Source of the DNA: Streptomyces nodosus
GTDB lineage: Bacteria; Actinomycetota; Actinomycetes; Streptomycetales; Streptomycetaceae
DNA: 64,000 bases
Reading direction: 5' to 3'
Assembly: GCF_008704995.1 (NCBI RefSeq)
Contig: NZ_CP023747.1
Coordinates: 1,178,001 to 1,242,000 of the forward strand
Every line of letters starts with the position of its first letter. Position 1 is the stretch's first letter. A program made the translations under genes and the position numbers. Below the pieces are notes generated by a model. The model did not search any database and was not told where the DNA came from. It worked only from the letters and a program-made list of their open reading frames with translations. Positions 33,167-40,813 of this stretch are shown piece after piece.

Positions 33167-34416
33167 CCCACCAGCCGCGCCTGATCACCCCCGACGTCCT
33201 CATCATCGGTGGCGGACCCGCGGGCCTGACCGCCGCCGCCGAGCTGGCGGGCCGCCGCGCCGGGAAGATCCTGGTCGTCGACCGCGAACAGGACGCGGGC
33301 GGCATCCCCCGCCACAGCGACCACACCGGCTACGGCCTGCGCGACCTGCACCGCGTCATGTCCGGGCCCGCCTACGCCCGCCATCTGCTCCAGGCGGCCA
33401 CGGCGGCCGGGGCGGAGATCCGCACCAGCACCATGGTCACCGGCTGGGCCGACGCGGACACCCTCGACGTCACCAGCCCCGAAGGCCGCTACCGGATCCG
33501 TCCCAGGGCCCTGGTGCTGGCCACCGGTGCCCGGGAACGCCCCCGTACCGCGCGCCGGGTCCCCGGTGACCGCCCGCACGGTGTCTACACCACCGGCCAG
33601 TTGCAGAACCTCGTCCATCTCCATCACCGGCCGGTCGGCAAGCGTGCCGTCATCGTCGGCGGTGAACTGGTGAGCTGGTCAGCGGCCGTCACCCTGCGTG
33701 AGGCGGGCTGCACCCCCGCCCTCATGATCAGCCAGTATCCGAAGGCGGAGTCCTACGGCGCCTTCAACGCGGCCGGACGCACCGTGCTGCGCGTGCCCGT
33801 CGCGACGCGGAGCCGGGTCACCCGGATCATCGGCAAGGGCCGCTGCGAGGCCGTGGAGATCGAGCATCTGGACACGGGCCGGCGTCGTACGGTCGCCTGT
33901 GACACCGTCGTCTTCACCGGTGACTGGATCCCCGACCACGAACTGGCGCGTGCCGCCGGCATCACCCTGGACACCGGCACGCTCGGCCCCCTGACGGACA
34001 CCGCGCTGCGCACCAGCCTGCCGGGCGTCTTCGCGGCCGGCAATCTGCTGCATCCCGTCGACACCGCGGATGTCGCCGCCCTCGACGGCAAGCATGTCGC
34101 CGAGCAGGTCGTCCGCTATCTGAACGGCGAGCGCCCCTCCGACCAGGGGGTCCGTCTGATCGCGGACGCGCCCTTCCGCTGGGTCGCCCCGCAGTTGCTG
34201 CGGCCGCAGGACCCGGCGCCCGCCCGGGGCCGACTGCTGCTGTGGACCGACGAGTTCGTCCGCTTCCCCAAGGTGACCGTGCGCCAGGACGGACGGGTCG
34301 TCAGCCGCCGTACGCTCGCCTGGCCCGCCGCCCCCGGACGCGTCTTCCGCGTCCCCTCGGGCCTGCTCGACGGGGTCTCCCCCACCGGCGGCCCGGTCCA
34401 CATCGGCCTGCGGTAG
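33163..34416 (+). CDS. FAD/NAD(P)-dependent oxidoreductase, partner of the GlpA-like enzyme
   Basis: The 417-residue protein has an N-terminal FAD motif (LIIGGGPAGLTAAAELAG), a second dinucleotide fold (AVIVGGELVSWSAAVTL) and the terminal FAD signature (GVFAAGNLLHPVDTAD), as in small-subunit oxidoreductases of the HcnB/opine-oxidase/NoxE type. This pairing with a GlpA-like protein is also seen in glycerol loci of Thermotogae and Firmicutes, usually with a DUF1667 protein that is absent here. It probably passes electrons from the iron-sulfur domain of its partner to NAD(P)+ or another acceptor. Confidence 0.88.
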   Translation: MTHQPRLITPDVLIIGGGPAGLTAAAELAGRRAGKILVVDREQDAGGIPRHSDHTGYGLRDLHRVMSGPAYARHLLQAATAAGAEIRTSTMVTGWADADTLDVTSPEGRYRIRPRALVLATGARERPRTARRVPGDRPHGVYTTGQLQNLVHLHHRPVGKRAVIVGGELVSWSAAVTLREAGCTPALMISQYPKAESYGAFNAAGRTVLRVPVATRSRVTRIIGKGRCEAVEIEHLDTGRRRTVACDTVVFTGDWIPDHELARAAGITLDTGTLGPLTDTALRTSLPGVFAAGNLLHPVDTADVAALDGKHVAEQVVRYLNGERPSDQGVRLIADAPFRWVAPQLLRPQDPAPARGRLLLWTDEFVRFPKVTVRQDGRVVSRRTLAWPAAPGRVFRVPSGLLDGVSPTGGPVHIGLR

Positions 34417-34443
34417 CGAGCCGGCCGCGGTTTCTCTGAATCA

Positions 34444-34471
34444 GCATGGGCGCGACTCCGCACGCCCATGC
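34444..34471. terminator. Bidirectional hairpin between the operon end and the small minus-strand gene
   Basis: GCATGGGCG (34444-34452) pairs with CGCCCATGC (34463-34471) around a 10-base loop, 28 bases after the operon stop and 33 bases after the small gene's stop. Confidence 0.65.
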
Positions 34472-34503
34472 CGTCAGGGGATCACGAACAGGTCCCCGTG
34501 AAC

Positions 34504-34680
34504 TCAGTCGACGCTCGGCAGGATATGGGGCTCGGCGAGGTCGTCCTCGTAACCGGCCAGACGGATGGGGGCGGATCGGGCCCAGACTTCCAGACTGCCG
34601 AGCTTCTTCTCGGCCCGGAGGCCTCCGCGCTCCAGGCTTTCCGTGGGGCTCTGTTCGTGATGTGTCTTCTCCGGTGTCAC
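34504..34680 (-). CDS. 58-residue small protein, possible peptide precursor
   Basis: GTG 34680 has an ideal ribosome site (AAGGAG, 6-base spacing). The product has a charged, hydrophilic first half (MTPEKTHHEQSPTESLERGG, then LRAEKKLG) and an unlike second half (SLEVWARSAPIRLAGYEDD, then LAEPHILPSVD) containing Trp, Tyr, several acidic residues and two prolines. There is no signal peptide or membrane helix. A leader/core-like split and short length resemble precursors of ribosomally made peptides, but no maturation enzyme is nearby, so it could equally be a stand-alone conserved small protein. I do not recognise the family. Confidence 0.62.
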   Translation of the reverse strand: MTPEKTHHEQSPTESLERGGLRAEKKLGSLEVWARSAPIRLAGYEDDLAEPHILPSVD

Positions 34681-35164
34681 CGCGCACTCCTTATGTGTCG
34701 GGTAACCCTCGGGACGTACCGGCCCAGTCTGCCGCTGTGACCTCGACGTCCGCTCGGGGCTGAGTCAAGAACCGATTCGGACGCGGTGGCGCCGGCAACT
34801 CGTACGGGAGTCGAGCCGTGGTGACCGGCCTGTCCCGGGACGGACCGTGGGTGTGGGTGGACCCCGAGTTTGTCCGCATCGACCAGAGTAACCAAATGAG
34901 CGGCGGCCCGCTCGATGGGGCCGAAACAACCGGGTAACGGTCTTATGTCCCCGGACCTCACTTCACCTTGATTATCAGCCATTTTGAACTGAATCACCCC
35001 TTTTAAGAGTCACTCGATCGGCTTAACCTTCGCGCTTTTCACCAGTACAGCAGGTGTACGGGAGGGTGCGTACCGTGCTCAGTTCAAGTCCCGTTGGCCG
35101 CCCCGCAAGCTCGCCATGCTGTGCTGACGGACGGTAACGGCTTTTCTCGCGGGAGGACTGACGC
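34681..35164. promoter_or_regulatory. AT-richer divergent intergenic region upstream of the small gene and the HD gene
   Basis: The region is divergent. The block from about 34930 to 35040 is markedly less GC-rich than its surroundings (it contains TTGATTATCAGCC and TTTTAAGAG) and is the likely promoter area. A short uORF with tandem Cys codons (35066-35137) lies in the leader of the HD gene. Confidence 0.5.
35066..35137 (+). CDS. Possible 23-codon leader peptide
   Basis: GTG 35066, or the in-frame GTG 35075 which has GGGAGG upstream, opens a frame that ends at TAA 35135. The frame reads MRTVLSSSPVGRPASSPCCA and then DGR. Two adjacent Cys codons (TGC TGT) near the end resemble actinobacterial cysteine-sensing leader peptides. 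It stops 27 bases before the HD gene start. Confidence 0.3.
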   Translation: MRTVLSSSPVGRPASSPCCADGR

Positions 35165-35734
35165 ATGGAGCTGCGCAGCGTCGAGGAGCTGATGGATCTG
35201 CTGCACGCGCCCCGGGGCGCGCGGAACACCGCGGGCGGCAGCGGCGATCCGGTCGATCCCTATGACCACGCCCTGCGGACGGCCGCACTGCTGCGCCGAA
35301 GTCACCCCGCGGACAAGGAACTTCAGGTGGCGGGGCTGGTGCACGGCATCGGCCGGCTGCTGCGGCCCGGCGACGACACCAATCACACCGACCGGGCACA
35401 ACGCGCGGCCCGGGCGATACGGCCGCTGCTCGGCGAGCGGGTCTCCCGGCTGGTGGGCCTGCACGGGGCCGCGCGGCGCTATCTGGGCGCGTTCCCGCCG
35501 GGGCGCGGGCCGTCCGCACCGGGCGCTCCGGTCCCCGCCCGCCAGGACGGGCCGATGACCCCCTCGGAGGCCGCCGCCTTCGAACGCGATCCGCTGGCCG
35601 GTGACGCGGTCACCCTGCGGCAGGCGGACGAGGCGGCGACGGTGGACTGTCTGGACGCCGGGGTGCTGGAGGACTGGCGGACGGTCCTCGAACTGGTGGC
35701 GGCCCGGCAGTCCCGGCTGGGAGCCCTGGACTGA
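35165..35734 (+). CDS. HD-domain (inositol-oxygenase/PhnZ-like) protein with altered HD motif
   Basis: The 189-residue helical protein belongs to the HD-phosphohydrolase/mixed-valent di-iron oxygenase superfamily: first His in DPYDHALRTA, then VAGLVHGIGRLL where VxHDIG is expected, NHTDRAQRA, a later His in LVGLHGAARRYLGA, and a C-terminal Asp (VDCLDAGVLEDW). Change of the hallmark Asp to Gly removes a metal ligand, so activity may be lost or altered. The start follows GGGAGGA. It is flanked by unrelated genes. Confidence 0.75.
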   Translation: MELRSVEELMDLLHAPRGARNTAGGSGDPVDPYDHALRTAALLRRSHPADKELQVAGLVHGIGRLLRPGDDTNHTDRAQRAARAIRPLLGERVSRLVGLHGAARRYLGAFPPGRGPSAPGAPVPARQDGPMTPSEAAAFERDPLAGDAVTLRQADEAATVDCLDAGVLEDWRTVLELVAARQSRLGALD

Positions 35735-35736
35735 GG

Positions 35737-35778
35737 CCGCCGGGGCCGACGCCCGCACGAGGCGGGTCCGCCCGGCGG
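35737..35778. terminator. Hairpin after the HD gene
   Basis: CCGCCGGG (35737-35744) pairs with CCCGGCGG (35771-35778), with an inner CCCGC/GCGGG stem. It starts 3 bases after the stop. Confidence 0.5.
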
Positions 35779-35844
35779 GGCGCGACACGCTGCCACCGGA
35801 GTAATGGGCCCGTCGGCTCCTCGGGCCGCGCCAGACTCTCCCTG

Positions 35845-37110
35845 ATGTGCCGCCGACCCGGATCCGCCGCGCCCCGGGCCCGTGCGTTCGGACGGTGGGC
35901 GGCCCGCCGTGCCGGGTGGTTCCTGGCCGCGTCCCTGGTCCTCCACACCCTTGCCGCCGTCTTCTTCTCGCCGTCGCCGTTGGACCTGCGCGTCTACCGT
36001 GAGGCCGCTCCCCTGCTGCTCTCCGGCGAGTTGTACGACTACCGGCTGCACACCGCCCCGCCGATCCCCGAACTCCCCTTCACCTACCCGCCGTTCGCCG
36101 CCCTGGTGTTCCTGCCGCTGTCCTGGCTGCCCCGGACCGTCGCGGTGGTGCTGTGGCAGGCGGCCTCCGTGGCGGCGCTCGCCGTGATCTGCTCCGGCGC
36201 CGAGCGACTGCTGCGCGGCGGCCGCGGCGGTCCTTCCCGGTCCCGTGTCATGCTCTGGACGGCGGGCGGACTCTGGCTGGAGCCGGTGCGCCACACGCTG
36301 GACCAGGGGCAGGTCAATCTGCTGCTGCTCGCCCCGGTGCTGGCGGCACTGGCCGCGCCGCACACGCCTCAGATCCGGGGGGCGGCCCTCGGTCTGGCGT
36401 CCGCGGTGAAGCTGACCCCGGCCTTCGGCGGCCTGTATCTGCTGGCCACCCGGCAGTGGCGGGCAGCGGCCTGGGCGGTCCTCGCCGCGGCCGGGGCCAC
36501 CGCGCTGGCCTGGGCCGTCGCTCCCGGGGAGTCGGCGCGTTACTGGTTCGGCCTGGTGACTCAGACTCAGCGCATCGGCCCCTTCTGGTCGGTGCGCAAC
36601 CAGTCCCTGCGCGGCGCCGTCGGCAGGCTCCTCGGCCAGGGCGCCCTCGCCTCCCCGGCCTGGTGGACGGCGCTGGCGCCGGCCACCCTCCTCACCGGGT
36701 ACGCGCTGTGGAGCGCCGCACGGCGCCGGGACCGGCTCGGCATCCTGGTGACCGCCGGGCTGTACGGGCTGCTGGTGTCCCCCATCTCCTGGAGCCACCA
36801 CTGGGTCTGGTGCCTTCCGGCCATGATCTGGCTGGCTCACGGCCCCGGCCGGCGGCGGCTGTTGCACCGGGTCACGCTGGCGGTCTGGACCGTCGCCACG
36901 GTGTCCCGGCTGGTCCCGCTCCTGATCCGGCTGGAGGACGGTCTGGCGCACCCCGACCCGTACCCGGCGCTCCTGGCCTGGCCCGGCACGGTCTACGCCG
37001 CCTGTGCCGTGCTGACGCTTCTCGCCGTCGCAGCCGGCCCGGGCACGGCACCGTCCCGGGAGCCTGCGGCCGACTCACGGCCCCTGGAAGCACCTCGCAT
37101 CCGGCGCTGA
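35845..37110 (+). CDS. GT87 polyprenol-phosphomannose-dependent mannosyltransferase-like membrane protein
   Basis: The 421-residue GT-C fold protein has about ten membrane helices. The first external loop has the catalytic Asp region 'PLDLRVYREAAPLLLSGELYDY', followed by 'PFTYPPFAALVFLPL', then 'LDQGQVNLLLLAPVLAA', 'GLASAVKLTPAFGGLYLL' and 'SWSHHWVW', all characteristic of the DUF2029/GT87 family. Characterised mycobacterial members transfer mannose from a lipid carrier onto phosphatidylinositol mannosides or lipomannan. ATG 35845 lacks a clear ribosome site, so the start is less certain than the rest. Confidence 0.88.
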   Translation: MCRRPGSAAPRARAFGRWAARRAGWFLAASLVLHTLAAVFFSPSPLDLRVYREAAPLLLSGELYDYRLHTAPPIPELPFTYPPFAALVFLPLSWLPRTVAVVLWQAASVAALAVICSGAERLLRGGRGGPSRSRVMLWTAGGLWLEPVRHTLDQGQVNLLLLAPVLAALAAPHTPQIRGAALGLASAVKLTPAFGGLYLLATRQWRAAAWAVLAAAGATALAWAVAPGESARYWFGLVTQTQRIGPFWSVRNQSLRGAVGRLLGQGALASPAWWTALAPATLLTGYALWSAARRRDRLGILVTAGLYGLLVSPISWSHHWVWCLPAMIWLAHGPGRRRLLHRVTLAVWTVATVSRLVPLLIRLEDGLAHPDPYPALLAWPGTVYAACAVLTLLAVAAGPGTAPSREPAADSRPLEAPRIRR

Positions 37111-37131
37111 TCCGCCCCCGGGCAAGGCGGC

Positions 37132-37156
37132 GTCCCGGAGACTGCGCCTCCGGGAC
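37132..37156. terminator. Hairpin after the GT87 gene
   Basis: GTCCCGGAG (37132-37140) and CTCCGGGAC (37148-37156) form a perfect 9-bp stem with a 7-base loop, 21 bases after the stop. Confidence 0.7.
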
Positions 37157-37187
37157 GTACCGTCCCCGACCGCTCGCGGTCAGGCAT

Positions 37188-37283
37188 CACTCCCTCTCGG
37201 GACTCCGTCCGGTTCGCTCCCTCACGGGACTCAGTCCGTTTCACTCCCTCACGGGACTCAGTCCGGTTCACTCCCTCACGGGA
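37188..37283. repeat. 27-bp tandem repeat, 3.5 copies
   Basis: Units at 37188-37214, 37215-37241 and 37242-37268 plus a partial copy to 37283 (consensus starts CACTCCCTCACGGGACTC). The last copy runs through the stop codon of the small membrane-protein gene, so the array may have grown by duplication of that gene's 3' end. Confidence 0.9.
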
Positions 37284-37536
37284 AGAGTGCGATCCCGACC
37301 AGGATCAGCAGAATGATGCAGGCGATCAGCGCGACGGTGCCCCAGGTCCCGCGGTGCTTCATCGGGGCCGGAGGGCGGCGGCCCCCACGTGGCCGGTCCT
37401 CCGGGATGAGGGGGTTCACCGGACGGTCGGAGCCATAGAACCGCTCGTCGCTCGGGTAGACATTGCGCGGATCGCCGGCGGCGCGTGGATCGACACCGTC
37501 GATCTCGTGCGGGTCGATCTCGTGTGGAGAGGTCAT
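37276..37536 (-). CDS. Small tail-anchored membrane protein
   Basis: The 86-residue protein starts at ATG 37536 behind TAGGAG. A polar N-terminus with 'SPHEIDPHEIDGVDP' and 'NVYPSDERFYGSDRP' is followed by a basic patch and one C-terminal membrane helix (VALIACIILLILVGIALF). It is a common type of Streptomyces hypothetical protein with no known role. The 3' end coincides with a 27-bp tandem repeat. Confidence 0.75.
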   Translation of the reverse strand: MTSPHEIDPHEIDGVDPRAAGDPRNVYPSDERFYGSDRPVNPLIPEDRPRGGRRPPAPMKHRGTWGTVALIACIILLILVGIALFP

Positions 37537-37637
37537 ATGAACTCCTAGCGCGGTGCTCGTCGGAGTCCGAGTTCCCGGTCGGCGCCGGGCCACACGTCAC
37601 AGGGGGCGCGTCACCGTCCTTCGGACCGCTGCCGGGC

Positions 37638-39128
37638 TCACCACTTCCCGGGCGCGTAGTCCTTCAGGAAGACGCCGTACAGGTCCTCGCCCTGCTCGCC
37701 GCGCACAATCGGATCGTATACCCGGGCCGCTCCGTCGACGAGGTCCAGCGGAGCGTGGAAGCCCGCGTCCGCAAGGCGCACCTTGTCCGGGTGCGGGCGC
37801 TCATCGGTGATCCAGCCGGTGTCGACGGCCGTCATCAGGATGCCGTCCTTCTCGAACATCTCCTGGGCGCTGGTGCGGGTCAGCATGTTCAGGGCGGCCT
37901 TGGCCATATTGGTGTGCGGATGGCCCGCGCCCTTGTAGCCGCGCTCGAAGACGCCCTCCATCGCCGAGACGTTCACGATGTAGGTGCGCCGGGCCTGTGC
38001 GGCGCTCAGTGCGGCCCGCAGTCGGCTGATCAGGATGAAGGGCGCCGTGGAGTTGCACAGCTGCACCTCCAGCAGTTCGACCGGGGTGACCTCCTCCACG
38101 GCCTGGATCCAGCTGTTGGTGTGGTGCAGATCGGGGACGAGTCCGCCCGCGTCGATCGCCGTACCGGCCGCGATCCGCTCCAGCGAGGCCGATCCCGACA
38201 CCAGGGCGAGGTCGGTGACGTCCTGCGCGGTCAGCGCGCCGCCGGCGGCCACCGGCAGCGCCGCCACGGCCCCGGAGCCGAAGGTCCCGATGACCTCGGC
38301 GGAGGGCAGCTCGCCCGCGGGAAGCGGCGCGGACTCGGCGGCCACCAGCTCGCTGTAGGCCGCCGGGGAGCGGCGTACGGTCTGCGCCGCGTTGTTGATC
38401 AGGATGTCCAGCGGGCCCTCCGCGGCCACCGAGTCGGCCAGCGCCACCACCTGGGCCGGGTCGCGCAGGTCGATGCCGACGATCTTCAGCCGGTGGATCC
38501 ACTCGTCGCTGTCGGGCTGGGCCTTGAAGCGGCGGATCGCGTCGTTGGGGAAGCGGGTGGTGATCGTGGTGTGGGCGCCGTCCCGGAGCAGCCGCAGGGC
38601 GATATACATGCCGATCTTGGCGCGGCCGCCGGTGAGCAGGGCGCGCCTGCCGGTGAGGTCGGTGCGGGCGTCACGGCGGTCCCGGTTCTCGGTCGCGCAC
38701 CGGGGGCAGAGCTGGTGATAGAAGTAGTCGACCTCGACATAGCGGCTCTTGCAGACATAGCAGGAGCGCGGGCGCCGGAGTATCCCGGCGACCCGGCCGG
38801 CCTCGGTGGCCGACGACGGCAGGATGCCCTCGGTCTCGTCGTCGATGCGCTGCGCGGAGCCGGTCGCGGTGGCCTCGGTGACCGCCTTGTCATGGGCGGT
38901 CTTGGCGGCGCGGCGCTCCTGGCGGCGGCGCTGCTTGACCGTGCGGTAGATGTGCGAGGTGGCCCGGCGCACCTTGATCGCGTCGGGGTGGTCCACATCG
39001 ATGGTGTCGAGTTCCTCCAGCACGCCGAGGCAGACGGCGAGCCGCTCCGGGTCGATGCCGGGTCCGTGGGACTCCTCGTCCACCACCGCCGGATCGCCGC
39101 CCACCGGGCCGTCCTGTGTCACCGTCAT
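37638..39128 (-). CDS. SDR-fold protein with N-terminal zinc ribbon, catalytic Tyr replaced
   Basis: The 496-residue protein has a helical N-terminal region (about 1-115), a zinc ribbon CYVC-x14-CPRC (C123, C126, C141, C144) and then a short-chain dehydrogenase fold with the nucleotide motif LLTGGRAKIGMYIAL and the NNAA motif (ILINNAAQT). Where classical SDRs carry YxxxK, this protein has HTNMAKAAL, so the Lys is kept but the Tyr position is Thr. The Ser of the active site may be in VSAMEG. This makes simple dehydrogenase chemistry doubtful. It is a single gene without obvious partners. Confidence 0.87.
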   Translation of the reverse strand: MTVTQDGPVGGDPAVVDEESHGPGIDPERLAVCLGVLEELDTIDVDHPDAIKVRRATSHIYRTVKQRRRQERRAAKTAHDKAVTEATATGSAQRIDDETEGILPSSATEAGRVAGILRRPRSCYVCKSRYVEVDYFYHQLCPRCATENRDRRDARTDLTGRRALLTGGRAKIGMYIALRLLRDGAHTTITTRFPNDAIRRFKAQPDSDEWIHRLKIVGIDLRDPAQVVALADSVAAEGPLDILINNAAQTVRRSPAAYSELVAAESAPLPAGELPSAEVIGTFGSGAVAALPVAAGGALTAQDVTDLALVSGSASLERIAAGTAIDAGGLVPDLHHTNSWIQAVEEVTPVELLEVQLCNSTAPFILISRLRAALSAAQARRTYIVNVSAMEGVFERGYKGAGHPHTNMAKAALNMLTRTSAQEMFEKDGILMTAVDTGWITDERPHPDKVRLADAGFHAPLDLVDGAARVYDPIVRGEQGEDLYGVFLKDYAPGKW

Positions 39129-39252
39129 CGCGCTGCCGTTCCTCGCTCACCCGCGCAGCGCTCCGACCGCGCTCGCTTTCGAACAGGGAATGTTACGGAG
39201 CGCCCGGCCGGGTCTCCAAACGCGTGGTGATCATTAAGCGGCGGGACGGACG

Positions 39253-39290
39253 GAGCGGGCGGCCCGTACGGGTGTACGGACCGCCCGCTC
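39253..39290. terminator. Strong terminator after the acyltransferase gene
   Basis: GAGCGGGCGG (39253-39262) pairs with CCGCCCGCTC (39281-39290), continued by CCGTAC/GTACGG (39264-39269 with 39274-39279) around a 4-base loop. It lies 19 bases beyond the stop at 39309 on the minus strand. Confidence 0.85.
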
Positions 39291-39308
39291 GGGGCCGTGA
39301 CCGGCCGC

Positions 39309-40670
39309 TCAGGTGCGGCAGGCCGTCAGCAGGGTCGCCACCTCGTCGGGCACCGCACAGGCCAGCCGCTCCAGGTCAGGAACCGCCCTGGCGTCGGCGA
39401 CCAGTCCGTAGTGGACGCGCCCGCGATAGGTGGAGATCGCCACCGCCAGGGACTGGCCGCGGGCCAGCGGGGCGAGCGGGTAGATCTCGTCGAGCGGGCT
39501 GCCGCCGAGCTTCAGACCGAGGCTGGGCAGCGGCACGCTGGTGACCAGGATGTCGAACCAGAGCCGGGCGGCCTGGCTGACCAGCGGTCCGCCCAGCCGG
39601 TGCCCCAGGGCCGGGACATGGTCGGCGAGCAGTGCGACGGCGCCGGCGCCCCGGTTGGGTCCGGCGTCCTTGTTGCGGTCCATGGCGGTGCGCACGCTGC
39701 GCAGCCGCTCCAGCGGGTCCGGGTCGGCGACCGGGAGCCGTATCAGATAGCCGGAGAGCCGGTTGCCCTGCGGGTGCGCGGTGCGCGGGCGGCGGTTGGA
39801 GACGGGGATCAGGGCCCGGGGTTCGACGCCCGCGCTGCCGTCGCCGCGTTCGTCCAGCCAGCGGCGCAGCGCGCCCGCGACCACGGCGATGAGGACGTCG
39901 TTGACGGTGCCGCCCGCCGACTTGCGTACCCGGTGCACATCGTCGAGGTCGACGGCGACACCGGCCGTCAGCCGGGTGCCGCTGGGCTCGGAGGTGAAGG
40001 CGGACGACGAGCGCATCCCGAGGGTGGACAGCGCCACGGAGGCGCCGATGTCGAGGGCGCGGCCCACATCGGCGAGCGCGCCGCGCAGGATGTCCGGCAG
40101 CTTGCGCACATCCGGCAGGAAGCCCCGGGCGGGCTGCTGGGGGCGCGGCCGGGGCTCCGGCAGATCCATCGGGTCCATGATGGCGGCGGCGAGCGTCAGG
40201 GCCCGCAGTCCGTCGGCCAGCGCATGGTGGAACTTGAAGAGCACGGCGAAGGACGTGCCGGACTTCCCCGGCAGCACATGGGCCTCCCACGGCGGCTTGC
40301 CGCGCTCCAGCGGGCGCTCCATGAGCCCCCCGGCGACGGCGTGGAAGTCGTCGGTGGGGGCGTGCAGCCGCACATGGTCGAGCGGGTCGAAGTCGGGAGC
40401 GGCTTCGCGGGCGGCACCCCCGAGGGCGAGCGGGAGGCGCCCGGCGGCGAGGTCCCGCCGCAGTCGTACGTCCGGCAGCCAGACGTCACGGATGCGCATC
40501 CGCAGTCCGGGCACCGCGGCGGCCCGGGCCGCCAGCAGATCGGCGGCATGGGCGCCCGCGGCGGGCGAGTGGCAGGAGAACACCCCGAGGGCGCCGAGAT
40601 GCATCGGGTGCCGGGCGGACTCGATGTTCCAGAACGCCAGGTCGAGCGGTGCGAGCAGGTCGGAAGTCAC
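39309..40670 (-). CDS. Wax-ester synthase/diacylglycerol O-acyltransferase (WS/DGAT)
   Basis: The 453-residue acyl-CoA-dependent acyltransferase makes triacylglycerol or wax esters. The catalytic motif HHxxxDG is intact (HHALADG, residues 148-154), as are the N-terminal 'LDLAFWNIES' and the C-terminal 'VTSVPLPSLGLKLGG' and 'ISTYRGRVHYGLVAD' blocks of the family. The start is GTG 40670. Membrane-associated, cytoplasmic. Streptomyces often carry several such genes and store triacylglycerol. It is monocistronic, with a terminator downstream. Confidence 0.93.
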   Translation of the reverse strand: MTSDLLAPLDLAFWNIESARHPMHLGALGVFSCHSPAAGAHAADLLAARAAAVPGLRMRIRDVWLPDVRLRRDLAAGRLPLALGGAAREAAPDFDPLDHVRLHAPTDDFHAVAGGLMERPLERGKPPWEAHVLPGKSGTSFAVLFKFHHALADGLRALTLAAAIMDPMDLPEPRPRPQQPARGFLPDVRKLPDILRGALADVGRALDIGASVALSTLGMRSSSAFTSEPSGTRLTAGVAVDLDDVHRVRKSAGGTVNDVLIAVVAGALRRWLDERGDGSAGVEPRALIPVSNRRPRTAHPQGNRLSGYLIRLPVADPDPLERLRSVRTAMDRNKDAGPNRGAGAVALLADHVPALGHRLGGPLVSQAARLWFDILVTSVPLPSLGLKLGGSPLDEIYPLAPLARGQSLAVAISTYRGRVHYGLVADARAVPDLERLACAVPDEVATLLTACRT

Positions 40671-40771
40671 GGGCTTGCCTCACATCGACGACGGGTGCCC
40701 AAGAAGTCAACCCCCGAAGGACGATTACGGTCAAGTACGATCACGCTACGCTCAGTTAAATTCGGATGACG

Positions 40772-40798
40772 TCCCGCCCCTCGAAGGGGGGCGGGACC
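40772..40798. terminator. Terminator after the GH92 gene
   Basis: GTCCCGCCCC (40772-40781) pairs perfectly with GGGGCGGGAC (40789-40798) around a 7-base loop, 15 bases beyond the GH92 stop. Confidence 0.8.
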
Positions 40799-40813
40799 CG
40801 GGTGGCACACCGG

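Noticed and set aside
34504..34680. Naming this gene as a lanthipeptide, lasso or graspetide precursor
   Set aside because: Composition suggests a leader and core, but no class-specific motif, cyclase, protease or transporter is nearby, so assigning a class would be guesswork.
37188..37283. CRISPR-like array
   Set aside because: The units are contiguous 27-bp tandem repeats without unique spacers, and no cas gene is present.
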